A stretch of DNA of 64,000 bases from Marinilabiliales bacterium (GCA_002869385.1 PKTB01000012.1:1-64000); one strand, 5' to 3'. Shown: positions 34,501-45,094, counted from the first letter of the stretch. The notes: generated from the letters alone by a model not told the origin. Made by a program: numbers and translations.

Positions 34501-37391
34501 CTACCTCCATCAAAATAAACAATATTATTATCATGAGTAAAAGTCCCACTATTTATCCAATTACCTGCAACATACATTGTTCTACCATTTGAATCAAATG
34601 ATTTCCCAGATGCAATATTAAAATATCCGTTAACATCAAGAATTTGAGTACTACCTGTTTCAATATAATATGGCCCATTAATATTTACATTGTAGAAGTA
34701 TGTTCCGGATCTCATTAGTCTTATATAAGTATTTGAACTACCATTAAAATTAATAACAGCAGTTCCGCTACCATAATAATTCCCTCCACCAGAATCATAT
34801 TCACGATAATATCCACCAGTTGTTAAAGTTCCTCCTGACTGATATATTGCTCCTTCATAATTAGGAATATTATCTGCGTAAACAGTACCTCCACTAATAT
34901 TTACATAATTTGAAGTATACCCATTATAATTATACAAATATCTACCACAATCAAGGTTTCCACTAGTCACATATAACTTACCATTATAATTTATAAATTC
35001 ATTGGAGGTTGTTGCAACACCAACATTTAAGGTGCCGCCATTTACTCTCGTTTCTCCACTGGTTCCGTAGTTATAATAATTGTAATTTACATTACATGTT
35101 CCTGAAGTAAATGTTGCATTACCACCAGAATATTTATAAAAATAACCTGAAACACTTAATGTACCGCCATTTACTATAATTGAACCTCCTGAGTTAACAT
35201 ATAAATAATTACATGCAGAAGAACCTGTGGTTATATTTGGATAATATGTACATCCAGATGGAATAGTTACAGAAATACTTGAATTTGGGACACGACCTTC
35301 ACCCCAGTTACGGCAATCAAACCAATCGGTACTATACGCTCCTACCCAAGATCCTTCTGCTACTGCAGAATTATAAATATTTACAGTGTAGCTTGTACAA
35401 TTAGAGACAAAACATGAACCTACAGCTTGCACATAATATGTTGTTGTTGTTGAAGGTGCAACAGAAATTGTTGTTCCTGAGCCAACAGCTGTTCCACCAC
35501 ATGATCCTGAATACCATGCCCAGGAAGTACCGGATGGCAAACTACAATCAACAGTCAATTGTGAAACATTACATACATCAGCCATTGTAGGTGTAATACC
35601 ATCAGGTTCATGAATAGATTTAGTATTGCTTATTTTCGCAGCTCCTGTGCATGAAGATGAAGAAAACTGGTAACCCGCACCAACATTTGATAATGAGTTA
35701 AAATTACCTGCAATAAACAAATCAACCTGATCTGATGAAGGTTCATTAATATCAAAGCCACCATAGGAATATGAGCCTGATGAATTGCCAAAATAACTTA
35801 ACCATTCAAGATAATCATCATCTCTGAGTTGAAAGAACATTACTTTTCCGGAAGTTCCCAAAAATGTCTGATTATAATAATAGGTATGGGAAATTGTAGA
35901 AAGTCCTGTATAATTCTGTAAAGCACATCCCCAAATATTCCCATCAGCATCACATTTTATCTTTTTCATACTCGTATAAGCTGTACCACCAATAAAAGTA
36001 GCATAAGAAATACTACCTGAAGATGATACTTTAACAAGATATCCATCCTGTGTGCTTGCTACATTAGCTGTTATACCACTTCCGTCATTAATTGTCCCAT
36101 CATAATATGCACAACCACCAGGGTTTGTTACCGGGAAATTTGCACTATATGTATGACCTACCAAATACAAATTACCGCTATTATCTGCCTCAATATCACC
36201 ATTTGCAGCTCCGACATTAATTTTATCAAAGCCTGCACCACCAATATATTTACCATATGCAGCTACTGTTGAATGTGTTGACGAAAACTTCATATAGAAG
36301 AGATCACTTTGCCCGAGATTTGAATAACTTGCAGATATTAGAGAGGTTGAGAACCTAGTAGTTGAGCTCCACATTTCATCCCCGGCAACATATACATTAC
36401 CGGAATTATCGACAGCAATATCACATGCTCGTCCTGTACTTGTTGATGCTGTGTATCCAGGTAACCATGTTGACCAAATTAAAGCCCCACTACTATTAAA
36501 CTGAAGAATAAAACTAGTGGCTGTACTAGTTCCATTTAAGTTACCGTTATATCCTGATCCTGTAGGAATACTACCTGCTTTTATACGGGTTGGATAACTA
36601 CCGGACTTCCCAACCATATACATAGTATTTGAAGGTCCACATTCAAGATCAAAAACTTCAAGGTTTGCACCTCTATCAAGATATGTTGCCCATTGTCTGG
36701 AATTGTTAGCCAAAAACTTTATTAAATAGCATCTGGTTCCTGTTGACAGCGTGCCGTCCCATGCCTGATAAAATGCCCCAGTCCATGATTGAAGTGGGAA
36801 ATTACCTGTACTGGACGAAAATAACTTTGCCGTAGTCCCAGTAATATAAAGGTCATCATTATCATCAACAGCAACTCCGCCATTAACGTCATCATCTCCG
36901 GAACCACCATATTTACATGCCCATGAAAGTGTCCCATTTTGGTCAAATTTTGATATAATTATATCATTATTTGTAACATCTGTTCCAAAAGTATTACTGC
37001 TCCCTGCATCAGCAAGGTAGTTTGTAACTTCTGTACCCCCTGGACTCCATTCCCAATCAACATAATAAAAATCACCTTTTGAGTTTGCAACAACTTCACC
37101 CCATGATCCATATCCATTATACTCAAGCGAACTTGCCCAAACAATCCCAGGATCAAGTATTTGAATACTTTCTGAATCTTCAATATCTATGTCAAAACTA
37201 ATTAATCCATTTTTTAAAACGTAGTTAGTTTTGACTTCATTTCCATTAGCATTAAAACTAACAGGAGACAAATCAGTAAAGCTATAGGATCCAATATTAA
37301 ACGAAACGTTATTGTCTACAATATTAAGATCTTTAACACCTTCCCAGTTCAGTTTAATATCATTAGGGTTTCCACCCTCATTTATAATAAA
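31593..37391 (-). CDS. Giant T9SS surface protein, main part after in-frame stop
   Basis: Open for 1,932 codons in the frame of the N-terminal piece at 37392-37901. It begins FIINEGGNPNDIKLNWEG, the end of the DUF7948-type domain that heads SBBP proteins, then about 450 residues of SBBP repeats (DNSGNVYVAG, GGSGDDDVNGGVAV). A Cys-bounded Ig-like piece follows (VCNVSQLTVDC, STTTTYYVQAVGSC), then about 900 residues of Gly/Asn/Tyr-rich repeats (e.g. NINGPYYIETG, FDGSSNKNINAGG) likely to fold as a beta-helix, the LPVELTYFKANC module and a sorting domain (MTVYPNPFIDELTV ... DKIIRK). The only available start is a non-ATG codon inside the domain, so it is not an independent gene. Total intact length about 2,100 residues. 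Confidence 0.82.
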   Translation of the reverse strand, partial: FIINEGGNPNDIKLNWEGVKDLNIVDNNVSFNIGSYSFTDLSPVSFNANGNEVKTNYVLKNGLISFDIDIEDSESIQILDPGIVWASSLEYNGYGSWGEVVANSKGDFYYVDWEWSPGGTEVTNYLADAGSSNTFGTDVTNNDIIISKFDQNGTLSWACKYGGSGDDDVNGGVAVDDNDDLYITGTTAKLFSSSTGNFPLQSWTGAFYQAWDGTLSTGTRCYLIKFLANNSRQWATYLDRGANLEVFDLECGPSNTMYMVGKSGSYPTRIKAGSIPTGSGYNGNLNGTSTATSFILQFNSSGALIWSTWLPGYTASTSTGRACDIAVDNSGNVYVAGDEMWSSTTRFSTSLISASYSNLGQSDLFYMKFSSTHSTVAAYGKYIGGAGFDKINVGAANGDIEADNSGNLYLVGHTYSANFPVTNPGGCAYYDGTINDGSGITANVASTQDGYLVKVSSSGSISYATFIGGTAYTSMKKIKCDADGNIWGCALQNYTGLSTISHTYYYNQTFLGTSGKVMFFQLRDDDYLEWLSYFGNSSGSYSYGGFDINEPSSDQVDLFIAGNFNSLSNVGAGYQFSSSSCTGAAKISNTKSIHEPDGITPTMADVCNVSQLTVDCSLPSGTSWAWYSGSCGGTAVGSGTTISVAPSTTTTYYVQAVGSCFVSNCTSYTVNIYNSAVAEGSWVGAYSTDWFDCRNWGEGRVPNSSISVTIPSGCTYYPNITTGSSACNYLYVNSGGSIIVNGGTLSVSGYFYKYSGGNATFTSGTCNVNYNYYNYGTSGETRVNGGTLNVGVATTSNEFINYNGKLYVTSGNLDCGRYLYNYNGYTSNYVNISGGTVYADNIPNYEGAIYQSGGTLTTGGYYREYDSGGGNYYGSGTAVINFNGSSNTYIRLMRSGTYFYNVNINGPYYIETGSTQILDVNGYFNIASGKSFDSNGRTMYVAGNWINSGTFTHDNNIVYFDGGSAIITTGGTAVGKKFYNLRVTGGTKTLSGYLDVDNDMYISGTFATGSNIIYIGGDWDSSTGSVTSVSTSSSYPVYFDGSTSPVTIQASASTNHFGYLRFNKTSSTSTINMANSFRCYRCEPWKGTFNTNGYILTCSTYFLANYDNNDPADYDVYVNIGSGRINAPSGFQARQGSRVTMTSGNLDVGYFILYGGTTDAYFDMDGGNLWISQYFRTYDGIHFRGDGGSVIFDGTPASNRYLWVHLTAAECYFNNIGVSSNRYVDLYATDFGVLDANGNIFINTGGTLESNSKSIYCGGDWTNLGTFNCGTGLVTFDGSSNKNINAGGTASTKLFYDVTCTNSATITMLSNMSVNRNFNVNNGTFLINNYDLYTINATTGSATIASGAEVDLTGSSAYWRTANANNGNLTISGVLDLNDGKVTTGAGITLNSGGYIYQDGGSLGVGDNLTLNGTYHGDAGLLRGRSDSDNFAPNIIVNSTDVYVYNFFDDGGSDVNPTILNGAQPLVVNNDVAINSGYFNANGKTIILKGDWSDVNGTHTHNSSTVRFEGTSKQTVNSNSSFGNVLINNTGGILLSDDMTIDNSATFTSGIVNTNSNTVIFTSTANSNAGTSTSYIDGPAQRTGTGAFTFALGDYTTRDIGSGSQLYSIWAPIITNSGATSGTATIEYYFDNQDLNTWWYHDWTHESPLTHTTSREYWDVTSSADIAVSLYWKNNNPCEIHDFCTPSTTNFLDEYLTVAYWDGIWKDAGGTPIGDYQNGYITSSSTIPFAAKGSHQVTFGGKDSQIPLPVELTYFKANCIDGGALLEWQTMSEINNDYFVLEKSNGKDEFVEIARIDGAGNSHEPINYNYFDENLNNGDNYYRLKQVDYDGKESIFEIISLNCSENCINEPKMTVYPNPFIDELTVNIENINGDFIELQIFDELGKLILTQKYKLNSNSFKTVLQLDELKSAVYNLRCISNDVILNDKIIRK

Positions 37392-37901
37392 CTAATATTT
37401 TAATATTGTGTCATTAAAATAAAAAACAAGATCAATATTATCATAAATATCAGTATACTTAATTTTTCCAAATGATGGAACATTAAAAATACCATCCGGA
37501 CAATGTCCCAAATAATAATCATTTGCATGTTTCATCTGATTTAAACCAAAAACATTAACATTCTCATTTGAGTTAACAAACTCCAAATCAAATCTATAAA
37601 CCGTTGTTTTAGCTGATAATTTTAGAGCTAAATTATCATTACCTTCAGCTTTTGCTTTTAATGATTCTTCATTATCTTCATAAGTTACCTCTTCAGTTAT
37701 AAAAACAAGCTTATCGGTTATAAAATAAATATTAACCTTTTCATCTTGCCAAAAGAATTTCAGATTTTCAAATGTTTTAAATTGTCCTTGTTCTGCAACA
37801 AAACCATTATTTAATTTCTTTTGATTACCTGCAATTAAAAAAGATGGGAATAGTATAATACATACTATCACCATACCTTTTAAGGAAGTTAGTAGTTTCA
37901 T
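37392..37901 (-). CDS. Giant T9SS surface protein, N-terminal part
   Basis: 169 residues: signal peptide (KLLTSLKGMVIVCIILFPSF) and the first part of a DUF7948-like domain (NGFVAEQGQFKTFENLKFFW, YYLGHCPDGIFNVPSFGKI, YTDIYDNIDLVFY). It stops at TAG 37392-37394 after LKY. The family consensus there is L-x-Y-[DE]-F-I-V-x-P-G-A-D-P, and the bases after the stop encode FIINEGGNP in the same frame. The stop thus replaces an acidic residue; GAG to TAG is one change. Own promoter at 37930-37960. Confidence 0.8.
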   Translation of the reverse strand: MKLLTSLKGMVIVCIILFPSFLIAGNQKKLNNGFVAEQGQFKTFENLKFFWQDEKVNIYFITDKLVFITEEVTYEDNEESLKAKAEGNDNLALKLSAKTTVYRFDLEFVNSNENVNVFGLNQMKHANDYYLGHCPDGIFNVPSFGKIKYTDIYDNIDLVFYFNDTILKY

Positions 37902-37929
37902 AGATACAATGTTTGACTCAATAGCTGAA

Positions 37930-37960
37930 CAAATATACGTAAAACTACGTACATTTGCAA
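37930..37960 (-). promoter_or_regulatory. Bacteroidota promoter of the giant T9SS gene
   Basis: Minus strand TTG (37958-37960), 20-bp spacer, TATATTTG (37930-37937); the ATG is 29 bp after the -7 box. Confidence 0.6.
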
Positions 37961-37988
37961 TAAAAAAGTAAATATTTAAAACAAATTT

Positions 37989-38711
37989 TTACTTTTTAAT
38001 CACTCTGAAATTCAAGACATTATCACTAGTCTTTGTTCTTAGGTTATAAACAGATGGACTAAAGTCTTTCAGGTTTATTGTTGTTTCAAAGTTTGTAGCA
38101 TTATTTTCATATTTTTGAGAATATACTAACCTTCCAAGATCATCAAAAATCTCTAATACAAAATCATCATCCTCAAGATTCTCAATAACTACATTTAATT
38201 CATCATTAAATGGGTTAGGATATGCATATAGAGTTGTTTCTCCTTCTTCAAGCTTTATACAATTTAAGCTAATAATGTCAAATATCTCAAATAATCCATC
38301 AAAATCGACTTGAATCAATCTGAAATAATTATCTCCTTCAAAAAGGAATTCATCATAAAACTCGTATTGAATTGGCTCGTTTGAATTTCCTGCTCCATCG
38401 ATTCTTGCAACTTCAAAGAAACCGTCTCTACCGTTAGACTTCTCAAGTATGAAATAGTCATTATTTGTTTCAGATAATGTCTCCCATTCAACCAGTGCAG
38501 CCTTACCAATACATGTTGCATCAAATTTAGACAACTCAACAGGTAATGGATTAAGGTTTTCCTTTGTTGCAAATGTTATAAATGTTTGAGATTTTGCACC
38601 AAATGGTACAGAAGTACTACTTGTAATGCTACCAACATCATGATTATTTACTGCTGTTCCACCGGCATCAATCCACATTGAACCATTCCAGTAAGCTACA
38701 GTTAAGTCTGA
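37989..38711 (-). pseudogene. C-terminal sorting part of the 2,150-residue T9SS protein, after in-frame TAA
   Basis: Continues the frame across TAA 38712-38714: SDLTVAYWNGSMWIDAGGTA, matching LTVAYWDGIWKDAGGTP in the 31.6-37.9 kb paralog where there is no stop. Then come the LPVELSKFDATC module with EWETLSETNNDYFILEKSNG, and the sorting domain LYAYPNPFNDELNVVIENL ... FRVIKK. Without this piece the main protein lacks its T9SS signal and would be trapped in the periplasm. The first ATG (38676) lies inside the shared module, so it is not an independent gene. Confidence 0.8.
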
Positions 38712-41700
38712 TTAAACAAAGTTATTATCACCTGTACAGAAACTATGTGTACAAACACTGCCATTAGTATGTGCATTATCTTTCCAATAAAGAGTTACAT
38801 TAGTAAAACTCGATGTCGAATTAACCAACCAATATTCTCTATCTGTCACATGATGTATAGACTCATCAAGATTTGTTCCTGCATTCCACCAAGTAGGAAG
38901 CCCTGAATTGTCAAAATAATACCTGATTGTTGTTGTTGTGTTTGAACTTGGATTTATAGCAATAGGAGCCCATATTTTATATGTAATATTACCTGCGCCT
39001 ATATCTCTAACATTAACATGTCCACAAGGAACAACAAAGGATCCACTACCTTGTCTTTCAACTAATCCATCAATGAAACTACGAGTATTTCCTTCGCCGG
39101 AAGAAGATCCAATAGTATATATTACCTTATTGGCTCCAGGATTTACAATACCTTGTGAGAATACAGAATTATGAGTTATTGTCATAATATCAGATAAAGT
39201 AATGTCATAATCTCCTAAATTTGTATTTGCAAACTCAATATCATAGAAGCTATCACCACCTGAAATTATATTTTGAACACTAGATCCATTAAACTTAACT
39301 TTTCCAGCCCCGGCTGTGAAAGTTCCATAGTTTTCCCAATCGCCATATACATTTAGTAAAGATGCATTTCCTAAAGTTAGCGCAGTATAAATATATATGT
39401 CATTACAATATTCTGTTGAACCAATATTTGTAGCAGGATTTTGAACTACACATGTACCATAATCAATTAAAAATACATTATCATCCACTCCAGGTTTAGT
39501 AATAGCTAAATCAAAATCACTACCATTAAATACTATCCAGTTCGCCGAGTTTTCCCAAGCATCAGAGACATTTCCTGACCAAACATAATCCCCACTTACT
39601 AAGCCTGTTGTTGGTGGAGTAACAATATCCATTGTAATAGTATTAGATGTAGCTGGATTTCCACTACAACAAGTCTCTGATGATGTCATTATACAATATA
39701 CCTGATCGCCATCATCAAGTTCATTATTTACATAAGTAGGTGAGTTTGTTCCGACATTTGCCCCATTCAATTTCCATTGATATGTTGGAGTTCCACCATT
39801 TGTTGGAGTAGCAGTAAATGTTACACTATTCCCAAAACATATTGGATTTGATGAAGCATTGATCGAAACTGAAACAGGCAATAATGGATTAACTGTTACA
39901 GTTACTCCTGCGCTAGCTTCACCCCAACACCCTAATGAAGAATATGGTCTCACATAATATGTTGTGGTTGAACTTGGAGAAACTACAACTGAACTTCCAC
40001 TGCCTATCGAAGTACTTGTTCCAGTTGGTGAAGTTTGCCAATAATATGTAATACCTGAAGCAGGCGAACTTGTTGTAGATAGATTTGCTGAACCTCCGTT
40101 ACAAATTGTTGTTGCTGATGTTGGAGTATCAGGAACTTTCATTGTAGTAAAATTGGTATTAAACAAGGTCCAACCGCGATAATTATTACACTTATCAGAA
40201 GTATACATTGATATTTTATTTACTCCATCAAGCTCAATATAGTCGCTATGAGGTCTTACAACGAAAGTAACAGTTCTTTGATCACCAACAACAGATGTTG
40301 ATGCACTAATAAGATCTATGCGACTACCACCCCATGTGCTAGCTTTGGAAACAAAACCTCCTCCAGTACAAGCCATTTGGTCATCTGTATGTGTATAAGA
40401 TGTTGGATGCCATGCAAAATAACCACCAGCATTTGGTTCTCCTAAATGATAATTAACCAATGCCATAATACCATAAGTCCCTCCAAAACCACTTCGAGGT
40501 TCAGTTGATTTTACAGTTATGGTATATGTGTTTGTTCCATCTGTTGACCAACAGCTTTCGTTTACCGTAACTTCATCATGAGTTGGTGCAGTATTATCAA
40601 CTTTTACCCAAAGTCCCATATCAGTATAACCAACACCGAAATTACAATGGTCATATAAATAAGTATGTAGTTTATAATCCCAGTCTTCACATGTTGATTT
40701 GATATTTGAGACCCATCTTCTTGTCACATCATTATCTGTACAAACGCCATCTCCGTCAACGCAATTCGAGGAAACAATATCTATATATAAATTGTTAGCC
40801 ATCCAATCAGTAAATGTACCATAAGAGTTATATGATTTTATCTCATATGGAGCGCCTCCACAACTATTTGGATTACAATCATCTTTATTAAATCCGAAAT
40901 ACTGCGTTTTTGCAGTAATATTATCAGAATGAGTAATATCAATACTAAAGTTATTTCCACCTTTCACCCAATATACATTAGCAGATTCCTGATACTGATA
41001 ACCAGTAATATTGGCATATCCTACATAAGTTGTGTTTGATGTATCTACTGTAACAGTAGTATTTGCACAAGATGTAGTATTACAAGGACCGCTTCTTAGA
41101 ACATAATAAGAAGCTGTTGAAGTTGGTGAAACAACTATAGATGTGCCTTGTCCTACTGCTCTGCTAGAACTTAAAGCAATATAATCAATTTCCATTCTTA
41201 CTCCACTTGCTGTACACCAATCGTATCGCCACCCAGTAATATTTCCACCTGTTAAATAATCAGGATCAGATGTCATATCAATATTCAAGATGTGCCAAGA
41301 ACCGTCACTAATTAAAGCTCCGGATGCAGATTCGCCACCAACTGCTCCACCATGAGCAGAATTATAAAAGAAAATCTCCGTATTTCCGGCTGTACCGGAA
41401 ACAACTCTGTATCTTACATTAATATATTTGTAAACTGAAGGATCGAATGAACCTAAACCAGGCATAAAAATCATAGGATCATTAGATGTTGAAGTTACAT
41501 CTAACTCACCATCAACAGAATTCAATGTAGTACTTCCAGTACTATATTGTTGTGTAAACCACTCTTCCATAAATGCACCTCCACAAGAACCTTCAAACCA
41601 ATTTAGATTAGAATTTGTTCCTGCAGTACCACCTGAAGCAGTTAAAGTAGTAGAGTTTCCATTACAAATTGTTGTCGTTCCAGAAATTGTTGTAGGAGCT

Positions 41701-44453
41701 GTAGAAAAAGTATTCACAGTTACAGATGTGTTAACACAACCCGTAGTATTACACGTTCCTTCTGCCCTTACATAATATGTTGTACTACTTCCAGGTGAAA
41801 CAACAACATTTTCTCCGTTACCCACATTAGTTCCACCACATGAACCTGAATACCACTCCCAATCTGCTCCTGTACCAAGGGTCTCATTCGGGTCAAATCC
41901 ATTTAGCAATTCATTAATTGTTGGTTCAGTACCATCACAAATATCAACTCGAGGATATGCCCAACGTTGTCTTACACTAGTATTTGTGCAATAATATAAA
42001 TAAGTCCTAAAATTACCACTTGTTGTTTGTGAAAGCCATTTATAATCGGTTGATATATTTGCAACCTTTCCGTTAGAAACAGTATACCTGCCAGATTCAG
42101 GATGTGTCGATCCAGAGTAAGTATATGGATGAACATGTCCTACTATCAACTCCCACCTGCCAGACGTTGGGACATTTGAACTACTTATAAAATATGGGTT
42201 TGTATTTGGGCCTGCACCAGAAACAGAATAAACACCATTTACGGAACCATAACCGTGACATCCTAGGTAAAAATTCCCATTCCCATTAGAATTTCGCCAA
42301 ACCCAAACCGAATATCGATATGTTTTAGTATTATCAACTGCAAAATTAGTAGTATTCCATCCTCCATCGGCACCGCTTGTAGCATCAGGTCTTGCTTCCC
42401 AAATCACAGTACTATTTCCCCATGGATCTGTTGAGTTTATTCTATAATTTTCTGTTGTTGACCCGTTTTGATTAAAGCCTGTAGCACTTCCTGTGCCAAC
42501 TGTCCATGTGGAATAATCTAGAATATTTGGATCTGTTGCAGGAGTAACTGTAAGTGTTGTATTTGATCCTGTACAAATTGCACTAGGATCAGCAATTGCT
42601 GAACTAGGATTCCAAGAATTGCTATAAACTGTTACCAAAGTTGATGTAGATGCAGTACACCCATACGTATCTGTAACAGTTAATGAGTATGTGCCTGTAT
42701 AATCATCATCTCCCATAACTGTTGAGGGATCTTCGAGTGACGAAGTAAAACCTGCGGGGCCCGACCATGAATAACTGGAGCCTGTAGAACTTCCACCTGA
42801 CAAGTTTAGTGTAGATCCGGCACAAACCGGTGAATTCGATGATGCTGTTGGATTTATCGGTGGAGCATTGTAAATTGTCACATCATCTGTCCATTCACAT
42901 CTACCAATACCATCAGTAACAGTAACAGAATATGTTCCTGCAGACAATCCAGAGATGGAAGATGCTGTAGAGCCAGTACTCCAATTATAAGTATACCCAT
43001 ACCCACAACCTCCAGAAACACCGGTAACGCTCAATTGCCCAACAGATTGACCCGGGCAACCAGCCTGTGCAACAACATTTAATGTTGCCGAAATACCTGT
43101 TATAGTAAAGTTTAAACTCGAACTTGATGTACCAGGCATACCATTTCCACAGACATCAGTTGCGCATCCGGGATTTAGTGTTATAGTGTGTGATCCCGGA
43201 TCCATCAAATAATCACCTAAATCTATTGTCCATATATCATCATAAAATGTACCTGAACTATAAGTATTTCCAACTGCTGCTTCACAAGTTTGACTCCAAA
43301 TATCGGATGTAGTATATGAACCACTAGGTCCTGATACAGTTATACAATAATTTTGCATACTTGTACAAGATACAGCTTCTGAAAACTGAACAGTAATATT
43401 ATCAACTCCACAAACGGGGGTATAAACTATATTATCTAAAACCGGAGCAGTTTGATCATAAACACTAGCTGATCCACCAAAATTTATAGAATATCCTGTT
43501 GTAGTAGATGAGTAATTATCAATAAACAGAACGTATTCATGACCACTAGTAAGTGTTATATATCTATTCCAATTATCACAACTTCCACCATTATTCGGTT
43601 CACATGTTTCAGAATCTGAGGTATTTAATCCTGTAGAACCAGTAGTCATACAATAATTACATGTCATCGGATTAGGAAAACTATTACTTGCTTGTCCGTA
43701 TGCAGAGCCACTCGGTAGATCATTACAGTCTAAATATGTCATATCCCATACAGCCCAGTCAAAGTCCAAACCACTACCTAATGGTGTAATATTAAAAGTT
43801 AATGAGCCACCAGATTGTGCATAGAATGAATACCAGTTAGAATAGTGCTCCCCTTGAATAATACAATCTGGACAATTATTTACTTCTGCTGACAAATTAG
43901 GATAAAATGTAGTGTAATTGTATAAATCGTAGTAATGCCCGGCACCTGTAGACTCTAAATTATTAACTGTATTACTCGAAGTACATAAATGTCTTGCTCC
44001 TAGACAATCTGCTCTAGTTGGAGTAGGTAAATATTTATAAGCTACTGTTCCTAAATATTGACCGTCAGTTTGGCAATAGTATTCAAAAAAACCAATACGA
44101 TATGTTCCATTTGCAGGACAAACCCAAACTAATTCAGAACCTAGTCCACAATGATCGTCATTGTAACCATCAGTAACCGGGGTTCCTGAACTGTTCATGA
44201 TTTGTATTTGAGGATCATCTGTATAAGAACCTCCTCCCTGACAAAAAGAAAAAATATAAACTCGACCTGCCGTACAACTTAAATTATAATACTCCCCGCC
44301 ATTTATTCCACCTAAAGTTTGCCAATTCGAAGTTGCAGCTGTCATTGTCCCAGTGTATGTTCCTCCTGTACACGAAAAAGAATAATTACCGTAAAATGCA
44401 CCCGCTAATATAAATACAATTATATATATATATTTTGTTCTACTATGCTTCAT
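38712..44453 (-). CDS. Giant T9SS surface protein with Ig-like and SprB-type repeats
   Basis: 1,913 residues before the stop. Signal peptide region YIYIIVFILAGAFYGNYSFS. N-terminal PPC-like modules (CTAGRVYIFSFCQGGGSYTD, GHEYVLFIDNYSSTTTGYS), a SprB-like repeat (NWSTGSTASSISGLSAGTYS followed by VTVTDG), several Ig-like modules ending in TTTYYVRxxxxC, and a C-terminal polymer-type domain (GDYVWSGNVSDAWENSANW) with FFVPCGHVNVRDIGAG-type region. It ends NNFV-stop at 38712-38714 and continues in the next entry. Starts 5 bp after the small secreted protein gene, so both come from the promoter at 45185-45215. Likely adhesin or gliding-related, by analogy with SprB-repeat proteins. Confidence 0.82.
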   Translation of the reverse strand: MKHSRTKYIYIIVFILAGAFYGNYSFSCTGGTYTGTMTAATSNWQTLGGINGGEYYNLSCTAGRVYIFSFCQGGGSYTDDPQIQIMNSSGTPVTDGYNDDHCGLGSELVWVCPANGTYRIGFFEYYCQTDGQYLGTVAYKYLPTPTRADCLGARHLCTSSNTVNNLESTGAGHYYDLYNYTTFYPNLSAEVNNCPDCIIQGEHYSNWYSFYAQSGGSLTFNITPLGSGLDFDWAVWDMTYLDCNDLPSGSAYGQASNSFPNPMTCNYCMTTGSTGLNTSDSETCEPNNGGSCDNWNRYITLTSGHEYVLFIDNYSSTTTGYSINFGGSASVYDQTAPVLDNIVYTPVCGVDNITVQFSEAVSCTSMQNYCITVSGPSGSYTTSDIWSQTCEAAVGNTYSSGTFYDDIWTIDLGDYLMDPGSHTITLNPGCATDVCGNGMPGTSSSSLNFTITGISATLNVVAQAGCPGQSVGQLSVTGVSGGCGYGYTYNWSTGSTASSISGLSAGTYSVTVTDGIGRCEWTDDVTIYNAPPINPTASSNSPVCAGSTLNLSGGSSTGSSYSWSGPAGFTSSLEDPSTVMGDDDYTGTYSLTVTDTYGCTASTSTLVTVYSNSWNPSSAIADPSAICTGSNTTLTVTPATDPNILDYSTWTVGTGSATGFNQNGSTTENYRINSTDPWGNSTVIWEARPDATSGADGGWNTTNFAVDNTKTYRYSVWVWRNSNGNGNFYLGCHGYGSVNGVYSVSGAGPNTNPYFISSSNVPTSGRWELIVGHVHPYTYSGSTHPESGRYTVSNGKVANISTDYKWLSQTTSGNFRTYLYYCTNTSVRQRWAYPRVDICDGTEPTINELLNGFDPNETLGTGADWEWYSGSCGGTNVGNGENVVVSPGSSTTYYVRAEGTCNTTGCVNTSVTVNTFSTAPTTISGTTTICNGNSTTLTASGGTAGTNSNLNWFEGSCGGAFMEEWFTQQYSTGSTTLNSVDGELDVTSTSNDPMIFMPGLGSFDPSVYKYINVRYRVVSGTAGNTEIFFYNSAHGGAVGGESASGALISDGSWHILNIDMTSDPDYLTGGNITGWRYDWCTASGVRMEIDYIALSSSRAVGQGTSIVVSPTSTASYYVLRSGPCNTTSCANTTVTVDTSNTTYVGYANITGYQYQESANVYWVKGGNNFSIDITHSDNITAKTQYFGFNKDDCNPNSCGGAPYEIKSYNSYGTFTDWMANNLYIDIVSSNCVDGDGVCTDNDVTRRWVSNIKSTCEDWDYKLHTYLYDHCNFGVGYTDMGLWVKVDNTAPTHDEVTVNESCWSTDGTNTYTITVKSTEPRSGFGGTYGIMALVNYHLGEPNAGGYFAWHPTSYTHTDDQMACTGGGFVSKASTWGGSRIDLISASTSVVGDQRTVTFVVRPHSDYIELDGVNKISMYTSDKCNNYRGWTLFNTNFTTMKVPDTPTSATTICNGGSANLSTTSSPASGITYYWQTSPTGTSTSIGSGSSVVVSPSSTTTYYVRPYSSLGCWGEASAGVTVTVNPLLPVSVSINASSNPICFGNSVTFTATPTNGGTPTYQWKLNGANVGTNSPTYVNNELDDGDQVYCIMTSSETCCSGNPATSNTITMDIVTPPTTGLVSGDYVWSGNVSDAWENSANWIVFNGSDFDLAITKPGVDDNVFLIDYGTCVVQNPATNIGSTEYCNDIYIYTALTLGNASLLNVYGDWENYGTFTAGAGKVKFNGSSVQNIISGGDSFYDIEFANTNLGDYDITLSDIMTITHNSVFSQGIVNPGANKVIYTIGSSSGEGNTRSFIDGLVERQGSGSFVVPCGHVNVRDIGAGNITYKIWAPIAINPSSNTTTTIRYYFDNSGLPTWWNAGTNLDESIHHVTDREYWLVNSTSSFTNVTLYWKDNAHTNGSVCTHSFCTGDNNFV

Positions 44454-44458
44454 AATTC

Positions 44459-45094
44459 TTATTCCTCGATTAAATACTTTTCTGGGTGACTAATTATATA
44501 TTGCCTTTTCTCTTCAGTGTACACCTGCATATCTTTCTGTTTGATAATTATCAGTGTATCGTTTGACTCTTTAATCTCCTTATATTTATCAGGATTATTA
44601 GATACCCATGTTTCTTTTTGTTGTTGGTAATAATCTTCAGATGACATTTCCATGGATTTTTCTCTGTCATATCCCTCTAGACCATTAAAACCATCAAAAA
44701 ATGAATATCTGGGAGAGAAAAATATGCCTTCGGGGGTTTCATTGTCAGATTTCTTTCTTAAGCCTGACAGATCAATACTATAACCTGTACTTAGAATAAT
44801 CTGGTTAACATAATTAACGCTTATTCCATTCGAAATTTCTAATCTACATTTCAATTCATCATCATTTTCAACATCAAAAAACTCGCATCCATTAATATTC
44901 TCATCTGACACTAAGGTTTCTTGCACTTTAGTTTTTTCATCTAAATCATCAGGGATTCCGATAATTTTAAAATACACTATTTGTGTATCGCCATTATTTT
45001 TGAAATGATTAAAAGTATAGTCTTCTAATTGGGCAAACATCGCAATGTTAAAAAATAGAAACACTACAATTTGCAATAAAGTAAAACGCCTCAT
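44459..45094 (-). CDS. Secreted hypothetical protein, partner of the giant T9SS gene
   Basis: 211 residues with a signal peptide (RRFTLLQIVVFLFFNIAMFA). The mature part, FNHFKNNGDTQIVYFKIIGI with EFFDVENDDELKCRLEISNG, resembles small Bacteroidota periplasmic proteins with an S/T-poor, charged C-terminus. Not recognised. It lies 5 bp upstream of the giant gene in one operon and may assist export or maturation of that protein; this is context only. Confidence 0.6.
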   Translation of the reverse strand: MRRFTLLQIVVFLFFNIAMFAQLEDYTFNHFKNNGDTQIVYFKIIGIPDDLDEKTKVQETLVSDENINGCEFFDVENDDELKCRLEISNGISVNYVNQIILSTGYSIDLSGLRKKSDNETPEGIFFSPRYSFFDGFNGLEGYDREKSMEMSSEDYYQQQKETWVSNNPDKYKEIKESNDTLIIIKQKDMQVYTEEKRQYIISHPEKYLIEE